From Thereva unica (Eukaryota > Arthropoda > Insecta > Diptera > Therevidae), in NCBI GenBank assembly GCA_949987705.1, contig OX465283.1, positions 92,739,813 to 92,803,812 on the forward strand: 64,000 nt of DNA. The letters run 5' to 3'. The notes beneath the pieces are model-generated. The model ran no database searches. It had not been told where the DNA came from and saw only the letters and a list, made by a program, of their open reading frames with translations. A program made the translations under genes and the position numbers. Every line of letters starts with the position of its first letter. The first letter of the stretch is position 1. Of this stretch, positions 32,542-42,016 are shown one piece after another.

Positions 32542-33402
32542 TGGTGTAAATACAATTGGGGCGAGAACTACAGCGACGAACACAACCGCACCGATATTCG
32601 CGGCGAAATTCGTCGTATGAATACAATTAGAGCGAAGTGAAATGATATCAGGTGCAGCAACTTTGCTCGTGTTGTTACCTGTCAACATTATTTCTGTTTT
32701 TTAAACGGGTATAAAATGTTTTTAATTTGATTTTGCTTAAAAGTAATTTTTTAAGATCATGAGGGCGGTGCAAACAATAATTTGTATTCAAAAAATTTTA
32801 TCAATTTTGTACATGGTGCATTTAATTTATGAGGTTTTAGAACATTCGAATAAAAGAAATAGAAGATGGGCCGCCGTAAGAGAAATGAATCGATCAAGAG
32901 ACCAAGAAGAATTTTTCCAAGTTTCATATAAACAATTTAAAGAAAAAGACAGGGAGCATTTTTTTCTGGCATTTTTTTATAAAAATAGCAACATACACAA
33001 AGTAATAATAAATGTTTCTATATTAATATGTTACTTTGTAAAAAAATAAACAAAAACTTAAATGCAACAACGCAGGTTTATTTATATATATAAATAAAAA
33101 TGTGATTTAAAAAAAACAACCAAAAAAACACCAATTTTAAAATTTATTACAAAATGTAAACAAAATTGAAAACTTCAACGTCAACAGTCAAGAAAAAGTG
33201 TTAAATGTGTTTTTCTCAGTTGACCAACTTGGAGCGGCGACCACAAATTAGAAAATAGATTGATTTCATCGCTGTGGTTTGCGCCGTAGCCGAGGTTGTG
33301 GTCCGAATTATATGCAACTTCATATGAACCAGTGTATTCTTATCGTGTTTGACAGTCGCGGCGAAATTAGTTTCGCCGGTCGCCCCAATTGTATTTACAC
33401 CA
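32542..33402. mobile_element. Mini-Harbinger, 861 bp, TTT target-site duplication
   Basis: TGGTGTAAATACAATTGGGG is mirrored by CCCCAATTGTATTTACACCA. TTT lies on both sides (32539-32541 and 33403-33405), and the family F copy near 19680 has that TTT once. A 3-bp duplication is the PIF/Harbinger rule, although TWA is more usual than TTT. Inward of the termini, GGCGA/TCGCC and AACCGC/GCGGTT-like blocks extend the mirror weakly. Confidence 0.85.
32759..33049 (+). pseudogene. Harbinger transposase N-terminal remnant
   Basis: The 96-codon frame contains RRWAAVREMNRSRDQEEFF then FKEKDREHFF. This resembles the N-terminal RRWWVRPxNxxRxxxGxF...L...DxExFFxxxRM block of PIF/Harbinger transposases. The DDE core is absent. 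It sits in the middle of the mini-Harbinger, which fits a deletion derivative. Translation into a small protein is possible but unsupported. Confidence 0.6.
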
Positions 33403-33599
33403 TTTCTGTTGAATAGCACTTCAGACTGGATGACAATATATTAAGTGGAGATTGTGAAGATTCACGGAAACAATAAAACAAATACAGCACATACAAATAC
33501 AAATACATATATTATTGTTAAAAATTCGGCTTACCGCACCGTATTAATTTATACTTCAATATAACTTTTTTTAATACGCTTTTATTAGCTTCACTTGTA

Positions 33600-34110
33600 A
33601 CTATGTAATAAAATCTTGGAAGTTAAATTTGACCCACTTCCCGGTTTCCGATTAAGCTGAAATTTTGCATACCTGTTTAGTTTGGATGACAATGCAATCT
33701 GACCATTTTAAAAAAAAATCAAGATGGCGGTTCCAAGATGGCGGCCGAATTTTGCAATTGTGCTCCCCGACCCCCGATATGGGTATCTAATGAAAGGGTA
33801 TGACAAGTATTATATGGCGTCATTCAAAATTAAAAATAGCGACTAACACAAAATGGCGGACTATGGCTTTCTTTACAACCCACTCGTTATGGGTATCTAA
33901 TGAAAGGATATGACAAGTAGAATACTATCATCTATGTGGAGTCACTCCAAATTCAAAATGGCGGCCGAAACAAAATGACGACGAACCCAAAATGTGGATC
34001 ACCTTTTTCTTTACAACGCGCTTGGTATGGGTATCAAATAAAAGCTTATGAAGTACAGTAAGCTGAGTGACATAATTTTAAATCTAATATGGGGGAATAC
34101 ATATAAAAAT
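33600..34110 (+). repeat. Dispersed repeat with GGGTATCTAATGAAAGG and GATGGCGGCC units
   Basis: Three rough internal units each contain AAATGGCGG or AAGATGGCGGCC, a TTACAAC...GTATGGGTATC block and AATGAAAGGATATGACAAGTA. A partial copy in reverse orientation lies at 52960-53298, and a trace near 60510-60580. It is non-coding. Confidence 0.65.
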
Positions 34111-34139
34111 ACCTGGTTGCCTGTAAAGTCCGTATACGG

Positions 34140-34250
34140 GCGAAGTTTTTACGTGACAACGTCTTGAGACTTGAGAGTTGAGACTTGGGACTTGAGACTT
34201 GAGAGTTGAGAGTTGAGACTTAAGACTTGAGACTTGAGACTCGAACAGAG
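34140..34250 (+). repeat. GAGACTTGA/GAGAGTTGA minisatellite next to GTGACAACGTCTT
   Basis: About ten imperfect 7-9 bp units of GAGACTTGA type follow ACGTGACAACGTCTTG. The latter motif recurs at 47620 (GACGTGACAACGTCTTATAA) and inverted near 34325, so it probably belongs to one element family. Confidence 0.75.
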
Positions 34251-34377
34251 CGATGAGTTATAAGGTAACGGAGAATTTGCTGATAACTTTTTTGCGAATG
34301 ACTCCCAGGGTATACCGATTTATAACACGTTGTCATGTCAATAGAATAAAAAGTAGAAAATAAAAAAAAATAGTTTA

Positions 34378-34700
34378 AAAAAACTAAAAAATACGCTTTT
34401 ATTTTAAAATGAACTAGAAAGTAAAAAATAATTTTGAATGTAAAGTTTTTATTGCTTCAGCTAGTATATGGAAACAACCTACCTTTCAAAATGTAAAAAA
34501 GCGTGGGGCGAAAAGTTCCGATGTTAATAAAATATGTGGCATATATATGAATATAGGTAAAGAGCCCCACGCTTTTTTACATTTTGAAAGGAAGGTTGTT
34601 TCCATATACTAGCTGATGCAATAAAAACTTTACATTCAAAATTATTTTTTACTTTCTAGTTCATTTTAAAATAAAAGCATATTTTTTAGTTTTTTTAAAC
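34378..34700. repeat. Inverted repeat, arms of about 140 bp
   Basis: AAAAAAGCGTGGGGC (34495-34509) pairs with GCCCCACGCTTTTTT (34564-34578), and the pairing continues outward through AAAGTTTTTATTG and TAAAATGAACTAG to AAAAAAACTAAAAAAT. The centre is at about 34536. A decayed relative is at 47420-47640. It is hairpin-forming and non-coding. Confidence 0.8.
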
Positions 34701-35115
34701 TATTTTTTTTTTATTTTTAAAGAAAAAATCACGCACGCACTTCACTTTCCTTTAAATGTAGAACATCTACTGAAAAACACAGGCACCTGTTTATCCATAG
34801 CATATATGCGCGTGCACGCACACAAGTACTCCCACCTCGCAATGAGACCAACACCAATAATTACCAGCCAAAAATTTGAAAGAATTGATATACATATTTT
34901 AATTGCACCCCATCTATGACAAAGAATAGTGAGCACAATTATGACAATATTACATTACTCGACGTTTTACCTATGATTATCAATTGCCATAAAATATACA
35001 AAATAAATTTCATAAATAATAGAAAATCTTTTGTCATAATTCAGTTGTTTACTTCCTTCGAAACTTTATACATATCTAGCATTGGAATGTACCTTTTTAC
35101 GAAAGCATGAATAAA
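34701..35115. other. Spacer, nothing recognised
   Basis: AT-rich with no convincing open frame and no repeat partner that I could find in the window. Confidence 0.4.
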
Positions 35116-35422
35116 TGGCCTCGATTCCCAGATCCGACGGCGGGGAAGTGAGTTGCGGATTTGACACTTTGCGATTCTCAAATCCGCAACCCCGAATTTC
35201 TTTTTGACATTTTCCGCGCTGTAAAAGTGTGATCCGCAACAAATTTTCTGCGGATTTGAACGACAAATGCGCCTAAGATAATCCGACATCGTATATTTCA
35301 TTATCGCGTGAGTCTTCACTCTGAATTTTCGAATTAAACCAATCCGGGACTGCGGATTTGAGAATCGCAAAGTTTCAAATCCGCACTCACTTCCCTCCCG
35401 TAGGATCTGGGAATCGAGGCCA
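35116..35422. mobile_element. Palindromic MITE, TGGCCTCGATTCCCAGATCC termini
   Basis: The left 75 bp (TGGCCTCGATTCCCAG, GGAAGTGAG, TGCGGATTTGA, TTTGCGATTCTCAAATC) are mirrored at the right, with about 150 bp between. A single end of the same family is at about 19586. Open frames on the minus strand are simply readings through the palindrome. Confidence 0.8.
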
Positions 35423-35624
35423 ATATGTTTATTGCCACAGGACGGTCTTAAATGCATCGTTCGTGCAATTAAATTTATAAATTTTCATTCATTTCAGTAA
35501 CCGTTTATATTCCCTGGTAAAAATTAGATAACATACTTTTCGTTTTATATCTACTGACACTCACTAATAATTTTAATAACTGTGATTATCCATTTTTCAT
35601 AAACCTACCAAATGTTTCGTTTAA

Positions 35625-35660
<36 letters not shown>

Positions 35661-35661
<1 letters not shown>

Positions 35662-36672
35662 GGTGTCCCACATAAACTTACAAAGCGGCCGGCTGTGGAT
35701 AGGTCTTGGATAGACGAACAAAAAATCGTAGGTGGGGGGGGGAAATCGTAACGGTTTAGCCGCCAGGGCGTTTTGAAGTTTTTTTGCTAGAGTTTTACGT
35801 ATCACCCTGTATTTTTGTAACCGTGTAACCCATTTTCATGATTATGGTACCGGTGTACGCAGAATTCCCCCACCTATCTACGACGGTAAAAATAATGGTC
35901 CTATCTTATAAACTTTTGGAGTTATGAGTCGCCAAAGTCAAAAGTTTGTATTTTTTTCACTAAAATTTCAACTAAAACCACCTTTTTCTCCAAAAAATAC
36001 GTGATAAACCTAAACTTTTTTTTCCAAAATTAAAAAGTTTGGACAATTTCCTATAAATAATGTATTACAACTTTTACGCCACAGCCTCTATTTTTGAAGT
36101 TATAAGCATTTTTAATGTTTAAATTGGCTCTATTTCGTCCTTTTTTAGTACTTTTCCATCTGAGCTTTGTCGAAAAGTGCCAAATAAGCATCGAAAAAGG
36201 CCAATATTAACTTTAAAATTGCTTATAACTTCTAAAGTAAAGGCCCTAGAATAAAACTTGTAATACATTATTTATAGGAAATTGTCCAAACTTTTTAATT
36301 TTGGAAAAAAAAGTTTAGGTTTATCACGTATTTTTTGGAGAAAAAGGTGGTTTTAGTTGAAATTTTAGTGAAAAAAATACAAACTTTTGACTTTGGCGAC
36401 TCATAACTCCAAAAGTTTATAAGATAGGACCATTATTTTTACCGTCGTAGATAGGTGGGGGAATTCTGCGTACACCGGTGCTATAATCATGAAAATGGGT
36501 TACACGGTTACAAAAATACAGGGTGATATGTAAAACTCTAGCAAAAAAACTTCAAAACACCCTAGCGGCTAAACCGTTACGATTTCCCCCCCCCCCCACC
36601 CATACGATTTTTTGTTCGTCTATCCAAGACCTATCCACAGCCGGCCGCTTTGTAAGTTTATGTGGGACACAT
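35661..36672. repeat. Almost perfect 1-kb palindrome with GGGTGTCCCA termini
   Basis: GTGTCCCACATAAACTTAC (35663) is mirrored by GTAAGTTTATGTGGGACAC (36670). Paired coordinates sum to 72333 and the arms meet near 36160 with almost no loop. Mismatches are few (for example GGGCG against CACCC near the AAAACGCC/GGGTGTTTT pair). The left flank is a (TA)n tract and the right flank ATATATAT. No gene. It is of foldback type; the superfamily is unknown. Confidence 0.88.
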
Positions 36673-36873
36673 ATATATTTTGTGACAAATCGACAGCGAA
36701 GTTCGATAAAATTGAGTTTTTGTTTTGGTCTACAGCACCACCTACATGACTATAAACTAATAAAATGAGCAGCATATAAAATATGCATATAAACAAATAA
36801 ATACTTTATATTATTTCCGCGAAATTTTTTAATGATTTATAAAGCCGTCGAAGAGCCATAAAAAATCAAGAAA

Positions 36874-37284
36874 GTGATATTTTTGCACTTTTAATTAAGT
36901 AAATGTTTATGTTCTCCTGAGTTTCATTATTAAATAATATAATTTAGTGAGAAATAGAATAAGTGTTACACCGAAGTAAAAAAAAAATTGTAATTCACCA
37001 TTTTGCGGTCGAGGATTGAACTTGGTTCCCCGGGGATAGGATTCCAGCGCCTTACCTCTAGGCTACCGATATATGGACTTTATTAGAAATCTCTTTTTTG
37101 TTGTTAAATATACTTCCGGTTGAAATTTCCAGACCATTTTCTCAGTTTTTGGTCTTTTGACCAATAGCTACATTTTGAGATATGGCCCAAGTCTGTAGCT
37201 GCAGTTAATTTCAGAGATGAAAGAAGGTCACAGACGGACAGACGGACAAAGCCTCTGCATAAGCTTTTTTTTTTTGAAAAAGCT
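36874..37284 (-). repeat. SINE S1, full copy with tRNA-like segment
   Basis: On the minus strand the order is AGCTTTTTCAAAAA, GTCCGTCTGTCCGTCTG, CTACAGACTTGGG, GAAATTTCAACCGGAAG, then a tRNA-like segment (about 37006-37075) with A-box-like TAGCCTAGAGGTAAGG and B-box-like AGTTCAATCC, then the ACTTCGGTGTAACA tail. It does not fold as a clean tRNA and the anticodon arm is degenerate, so I do not call a tRNA gene. Confidence 0.75.
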
Positions 37285-37434
37285 AAAAGCATTATATGTA
37301 ATGTTTTCAATATTATGATCCTTTTTAGAAATAAATATTATAAATTTTATATGATATGAGGTAGCTACAGTATAGGTCAGATCTAAAGCACCCACTTTTT
37401 CAATATTTTCTCGATATCAGTGGCTTTTTAGAAG

Positions 37435-37563
37435 GGTTAATTCCGCACGAGCGTACACACGACAAATTGCACCCATTCCATCGTCTTCTCTCGCCCTCTG
37501 CTCCATAAATCACTTTTCCAGCCGACTCTTGTCTTGTCATGTGAACACTCGTGTGGAATCACC
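37435..37563. mobile_element. Small MITE-like inverted repeat
   Basis: GGTTAATTCCGCACGAGCG is mirrored, with several mismatches, by CACTCGTGTGGAATCACC. It is about 130 bp long and non-coding. Confidence 0.5.
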
Positions 37564-38170
37564 GAATCAGGCCAGGGGTGGTAGCACGTAAGTTGTTTCA
37601 ATCGACCTCTTCATAAAAAAATTCACCCCAGGTCTTCGACTGAATAATCCAGCTCCTGCAGCTCTTCGTTGTGCTGAGGATACGAGAATACTAGAATCAT
37701 AAACAATGCTTGTAAAAAGACCTCGCTATTAGATGATTTTCTCGGCCAGAATGAAAAGGTGAAACCCAGCCCGTTGCCTCGTACTTTTTAATCACTCGCG
37801 AAATTACTGTTCAATTAATTTTATAGTTTTCATTTTCACTGATTTTGTATCGACATTCCGTTTTAAAATCACCAATTATTTTATTTTTAAACGCTTTGCA
37901 GTACATGTTTGGCGCCATTATAGTAATCGATTTCAAATAAGGTTTTTATCCTAGAATAACTTTGGGCGACACGTTACCTTTAGCAAATAATAACTCGGAG
38001 AAATTGGGAAAAAAACGGACGAAAGGAGACAATATTGCTGCAAATTGGTCCACAGCTTCCCTGTGACTTATTACGAAAACAATTTCGGAAGCACAAAAAA
38101 ACGTGGCCGCCAGAGATATCGCATTTTTTCCGTATTTTCTTTGAATCCCGGGTTTTATAGGTCGTAGAAA
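37564..38170. other. Spacer, nothing recognised
   Basis: There are no convincing genes or termini. It ends where the family G terminus TAGTTCATGTAAATGG begins. Confidence 0.4.
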
Positions 38171-38475
38171 TAGTTCATGTAAATGGCACTTTAGATTTTT
38201 CCACTATATATCCGTAACAGTACATTTTACAGAAAATTTTCAAGGAGACTTTTTGTTTAGAATTTAATTATCTACGATTTAAGGTCGATTCGCACTATAC
38301 GGAACATCAACGTCACGTCACGGAACGGCAACGGCACGTCAATTTAGCTTTCAATTCGCACTTAAACGTCACGTCAACGTTACGTATATTCAGTCAGTTA
38401 CGTTCAGTCTAAAAAAATTAGATAGGGTATTTATTGTCTTTATTCCGTATTGCTGATTTTAAATTATTATTTGGA

Positions 38476-38645
38476 ATGCCACAGTTTAATAATACCAAGT
38501 TAGCAATGATAGCATTAATTTTGGAAGAAGAAAAATTAAATTTAGCAACAAAAAAAAAAATGGGTGGAAAACATATTTAGTAGAAGAAGACAAGAAGGAG
38601 AATACCATCTTTTCAAAACGCTATTAGTGCTAAGCAAAAATTGAT
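38476..38645 (+). pseudogene. Harbinger transposase N-terminal stub
   Basis: ATG at 38478 opens MPQFNNTKLAMIALILEEEK. A frameshift in an A-run (about 38555) leads to KKWVENIFSRRRQEGEYH then LFKTLL, the KxWVxxxxxxRxxxGEYH block typical of Harbinger N-termini. A TGA follows after LSKN, and the mariner insertion begins at 38656. The DDE domain is lost. Confidence 0.65.
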
Positions 38646-38989
38646 GGTTTGTTTACGAGGTGTGACAATTAAGTAATGAGACTGATTATATTGCCGCGAT
38701 TGTGGTAACCCTGTGACCTTGAAATTCCCTTTCCTTCTTTCGGCATCCTTCCCCTCTCCATTGATATATTTGCCATCGCTCTGCTTGTTTAGTTCGCCTG
38801 CTCTGTCGTGTTGAGTAAACGTGAGTTCGTGGTGCTCGTCACGAAAATGGAAAAACGAAATCAAGAACAACGCGTCGCGATAAAATTTTGCGTCAAATTG
38901 GGCGAAACAGCTTCGGAAACGTACGCTAAAATTGTAAAAGTGCATGGTGATAGTGCTCTTAGTCGTGCCCAGGTGTTTCGATGGCATAG

Positions 38990-41417
38990 CAGTGCTGGGC
39001 ATTTCTATGCCCGCGGCAAATGAGCTTTAAAGCTCTGAATATGTATACGAAGTCAAATGACTCGAATATTCACAAAAAAGCATATCAGTCTTAATTAAGA
39101 CTTCATGCGAGTGGGAGCGTATTTTGAGCGACTTTGTGCTCATATACTGGATACACTGTTAAAGCAGTAAGTTGAATTAATTGAGTGTAAGAATTTGCGT
39201 TTTTTATGCAGAGGGTACGTATTTTGAAATCGTTGAATTAGGTTTCCAATATTAGTAGTTTAATTATACATCTTTTCGAATTAATGAAAATTTGTTTTTT
39301 CCAAAAATGTTTTGTGTTGAGTGGGAGCTTGATTTTCTATTTGCGCAAAATATTTTTAATGAAGCTCAATGTATGGTATGCTATCGCACGTTAGCTACTA
39401 TTAAAAAATATAATATTGAGCGACATTATAATAGTTTACACAAAGAATTTCATAAATACTGCGGAGAAGACCGTAAACAATTATTAGTAAATTTAAAGCT
39501 GGAATTTCTTGAAAAAATGAATAAAATGTGCTTAGAAGCCAGAGAAGAACACAATGAAATATTTAAAAAAAGAAAAGAAAACATTGTAAGTCTTGGTTTA
39601 GCAAAGCATTGCAGACCATTTGAAGATGGAACTTTTTTTAAAAATTTAAGTAAGTCGGTACTGGAGTGTTTTGGCGAAAGGGGAAAAGAGTTAAGAGATA
39701 TCTTTGATACCATACCTTTGCCTAGGAAAACCATAACTCGCCGCACAGAAAATATAAGTTCCTATATACTTTCACAAACTAAAAGGAGAATTCTCTCTAG
39801 TAAATATTTTTTAATCTGTCTCGATGAAAGTACAGATATTAATGATTTGAGCCAGTTAATTGTATGCGTCAAAACTGTCGATATCAATTTTAATACTTAT
39901 GAGGAATTACTTGCGGTGGTGTCAAATCATGGAAATGTGAAGGGGAAAACTATATTTGAGGCAGTTGACAAAATTGTATTTTCTTTTGCTGACAAAAACA
40001 AGCTATCTGCTGTTTGCACAGATGGAGCTCGAGTGATGACTGGCACAAATGAAGGCTTTGTTGGATTCTTATTAAAGAATAATATTGATGTTCCTGCCTT
40101 TCACTGCATAATCCATCAGGAAGTTCTTTTCTCAAAAGCAATAAATATGCAAGAAACAATGAAAGTGGCTGTAAAAATTGTAAATAAAATAAGAGGTGGC
40201 CATAATGCCCTTCGCCATCGAAAATTTGTTTCATTTTTAGAAGAAATGGATGCAGAATACGGAGACTTGCTACTTTATACAGAAGTGCGATGGCTAAGTC
40301 GTTCAAAATGTCTGCAAAGATTGTATGATTTACGATCAGAAGTATTATTATTTTTAAAAAATGATAACTCACTTCAAGCAAGTCAGTTAGTTGATTATTT
40401 AGAAAACCCTAGCTTTACTTTAGATTTAGCTTTTCTATGTGACATAACACTATATTTACAAGAGGTCAACCTTTCTTTACAAGGAAAAGGAAAAAATATT
40501 TTTCAATTAGTATCCACGGTAGACGCATTTAAACGCAAATTGCCACGGCTTGAAAAGCAATTTAAGGATGGAAATTTTTCTAATTTGCCAAAAACTTCGA
40601 ATATATACAACGATTTTCCCAATCCACAAAGCCTCCCACAATACGCGGAAATTTTCAAATTATTAAATGAAAACTTTGAAAGTCGTTTTAGTGATTTTTC
40701 TAAAATTCGAAATTTAATCGACCTTTATGAGAAGCCCTTAATTTGCAATATCGACGAACAAAGCGAAGAACTGCAAAATGAGCTTCGAAATATGCAATCG
40801 GACCTCTCATTACCCCTTGACGAAGACATTGATTTCTGGAAACAAGTAGATAGTAACATTTACCCCAAAACAAAAGACGTTGTCTATAAATTTATGTCCA
40901 TGTTCGGTACAACTTATTTATGCGAAGCTGCGTTTTCTACTCTTAAAGTAATAAAAAGCAAACAACGGAATAGACTTTCTGACAAAAATATTGAAGATTT
41001 AATGCGCATAAAATGTAACGATTCAGAGATTGATATGGACGATTTGATGCAAACAACAACATCAGATATCATAGAAAACGATTAAAGAAATTCCAAAAGT
41101 CAATATTGATTAATTTTTAAAAAACATTTTCTTTTAGAAATATAAAACGCAAAGTATTTTCAGTTTTGTTACTTTTATTTACGGTACGTAAATTAAAACA
41201 CGTTTCTTAAGATTTTATTTTCAAATTGTCAATTTGTCAAAATTAAAAACAATTAGTTAATATATATGAAACTAAAATTATATTTCTTATTATATGTTGC
41301 AATAAATTTAAAAATATGCAAATTTTCTAAACTCGATAACAGTGTGAAGCTTTAGAAAGCTTTTGATAGCTTTTACACAAATGCATTTCTTTAGCTGTGT
41401 AGGTTTGCCCGCCACTG
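38990..41417 (+). mobile_element. hAT element, apparently autonomous
   Basis: CAGTGCTGGGCATTTC at the left and GGTTTGCCCGCCACTG at the right give hAT-type CAGTG/CACTG ends with a short inverted repeat (CAGTGSYGGGCA). It interrupts the mariner reading frame between QVFRWH and KEGRE. I could not match an 8-bp duplication: TGGCATAG precedes and AAAGAGAT follows. One flank may have changed. It carries a full-length transposase. Confidence 0.82.
39307..41085 (+). CDS. hAT transposase, BED-like zinc finger, intact (GTF2IRD2/ZBED-like group)
   Basis: 592 codons from the first ATG; an upstream in-frame TTG adds five codons and is unlikely to be used. A BED-like finger lies near residues 20-50 (CMVCYRTL then ERHYNSLH). 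The RNase H-like core has ICLDESTDIND (first Asp, about residue 174) and AVCTDGARVMTGTNEG (second Asp, about residue 240). The C-terminal hAT dimerisation region has FGTTYLCEAAFSTLKVIKSK and RLSDKNIEDLMRIK. The layout and length resemble the hAT group related to vertebrate GTF2IRD2 and EPM2AIP1/ZBED proteins. It would cut and paste hAT DNA in the nucleus. No stop or frameshift is seen, which contrasts with the dead mariner around it. Promoter elements were not identified. Confidence 0.9.
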   Translation: MFCVEWELDFLFAQNIFNEAQCMVCYRTLATIKKYNIERHYNSLHKEFHKYCGEDRKQLLVNLKLEFLEKMNKMCLEAREEHNEIFKKRKENIVSLGLAKHCRPFEDGTFFKNLSKSVLECFGERGKELRDIFDTIPLPRKTITRRTENISSYILSQTKRRILSSKYFLICLDESTDINDLSQLIVCVKTVDINFNTYEELLAVVSNHGNVKGKTIFEAVDKIVFSFADKNKLSAVCTDGARVMTGTNEGFVGFLLKNNIDVPAFHCIIHQEVLFSKAINMQETMKVAVKIVNKIRGGHNALRHRKFVSFLEEMDAEYGDLLLYTEVRWLSRSKCLQRLYDLRSEVLLFLKNDNSLQASQLVDYLENPSFTLDLAFLCDITLYLQEVNLSLQGKGKNIFQLVSTVDAFKRKLPRLEKQFKDGNFSNLPKTSNIYNDFPNPQSLPQYAEIFKLLNENFESRFSDFSKIRNLIDLYEKPLICNIDEQSEELQNELRNMQSDLSLPLDEDIDFWKQVDSNIYPKTKDVVYKFMSMFGTTYLCEAAFSTLKVIKSKQRNRLSDKNIEDLMRIKCNDSEIDMDDLMQTTTSDIIEND

Positions 41418-42016
41418 AAAGAGATTAAGGAGGGGCGTGAGAGCGTGGAAGACGAGGCGCGGAGCGGTAAACCAGTCCAGGTGCGGACTTACACGAATTC
41501 GCAGCGTGTGCGCGCCCTGAACCGTGAAGATCGGCGTTTAACACTTCGAATGTTGGCGTCGGAACTGGGTATGAACCGTGAAACAGTCAGACAAATTTTA
41601 ACCGACGATTTAGGGATGAGAAAGTTGTGCGCGAACCTTGCCGAGGAGCAAAAGCATCATCGAATGACCGTCGCAGAAGACTGTTTGGAACAAGTGGAAA
41701 ACGATCCCACGCTGCTTGATCGAGTTATTACAGGCGATGAGAGCTGATTTTTTCAATACGACCCGGAAACCAAACGCCAAAGCTCACAATGGTTGTCTCC
41801 GCACGCCCCCGCCCGAAAAAAGAAAAACGAACGAGCACCACGAACACACGTTTACTCAACACGACAGAGCAGGCGAACTAAACAAGCTAGAGCGATGGCA
41901 AATATATCAAAGGAGAGGGGAAGGATGCCAAGAGAAGGGAAAGGGAATTTCAAGGTCACAGGGTTACCACAATCGCGGCAATATAATCAGTCTCATTACT
42001 TAATTGTCACACCTCG

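Larger units (their letters stand above)
32490..33550 (+). repeat. Repeat family F copy containing a mini-Harbinger
   Basis: It matches the reverse complement of 19395-19740 on both sides of the 32542-33402 insertion: the CTAGCCACTAATTACGC side, and the GTTGAATAGCACTTCAG through AATTCGGCTTACCGCACC side. It has no gene of its own. Confidence 0.7.
38847..41815 (+). pseudogene. mariner transposase, disrupted
   Basis: The N-terminal helix-turn-helix part starts at ATG 38847 (MEKRNQEQRVAIKF, ETYAKIVKVHG, QVFRWH) and is cut by the hAT at 38990. It resumes near 41418 as KEGRESVEDEARSGKP, LASELGMNRETVRQIL and VITGDES, where the first catalytic Asp is retained. TGA replaces the expected Trp (41745-41747), FFQYDPETKRQSSQW follows, and the rest of the D,D34D core is deleted before the right terminal repeat. 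It cannot be active. Confidence 0.88.
38656..42016 (+). mobile_element. mariner element with ~190-bp terminal repeats, interrupted by a hAT
   Basis: CGAGGTGTGACAATTAAG is mirrored by CTTAATTGTCACACCTCG with TA on both sides. The mirror continues almost unbroken for about 190 bp, up to the transposase ATG on the left and from about 41828 on the right. Without the hAT the element is only about 930 bp, so part of the transposase is deleted. Confidence 0.9.

Noticed and set aside
34165..34245. CRISPR-like regular repeats (GAGACTTGA)
   Set aside because: Units are contiguous and 7-9 bp without spacers; a minisatellite in eukaryotic DNA.
37006..37075. Possible minus-strand tRNA gene
   Set aside because: The same segment is embedded in SINE S1 at 63585 with a degenerate anticodon region.
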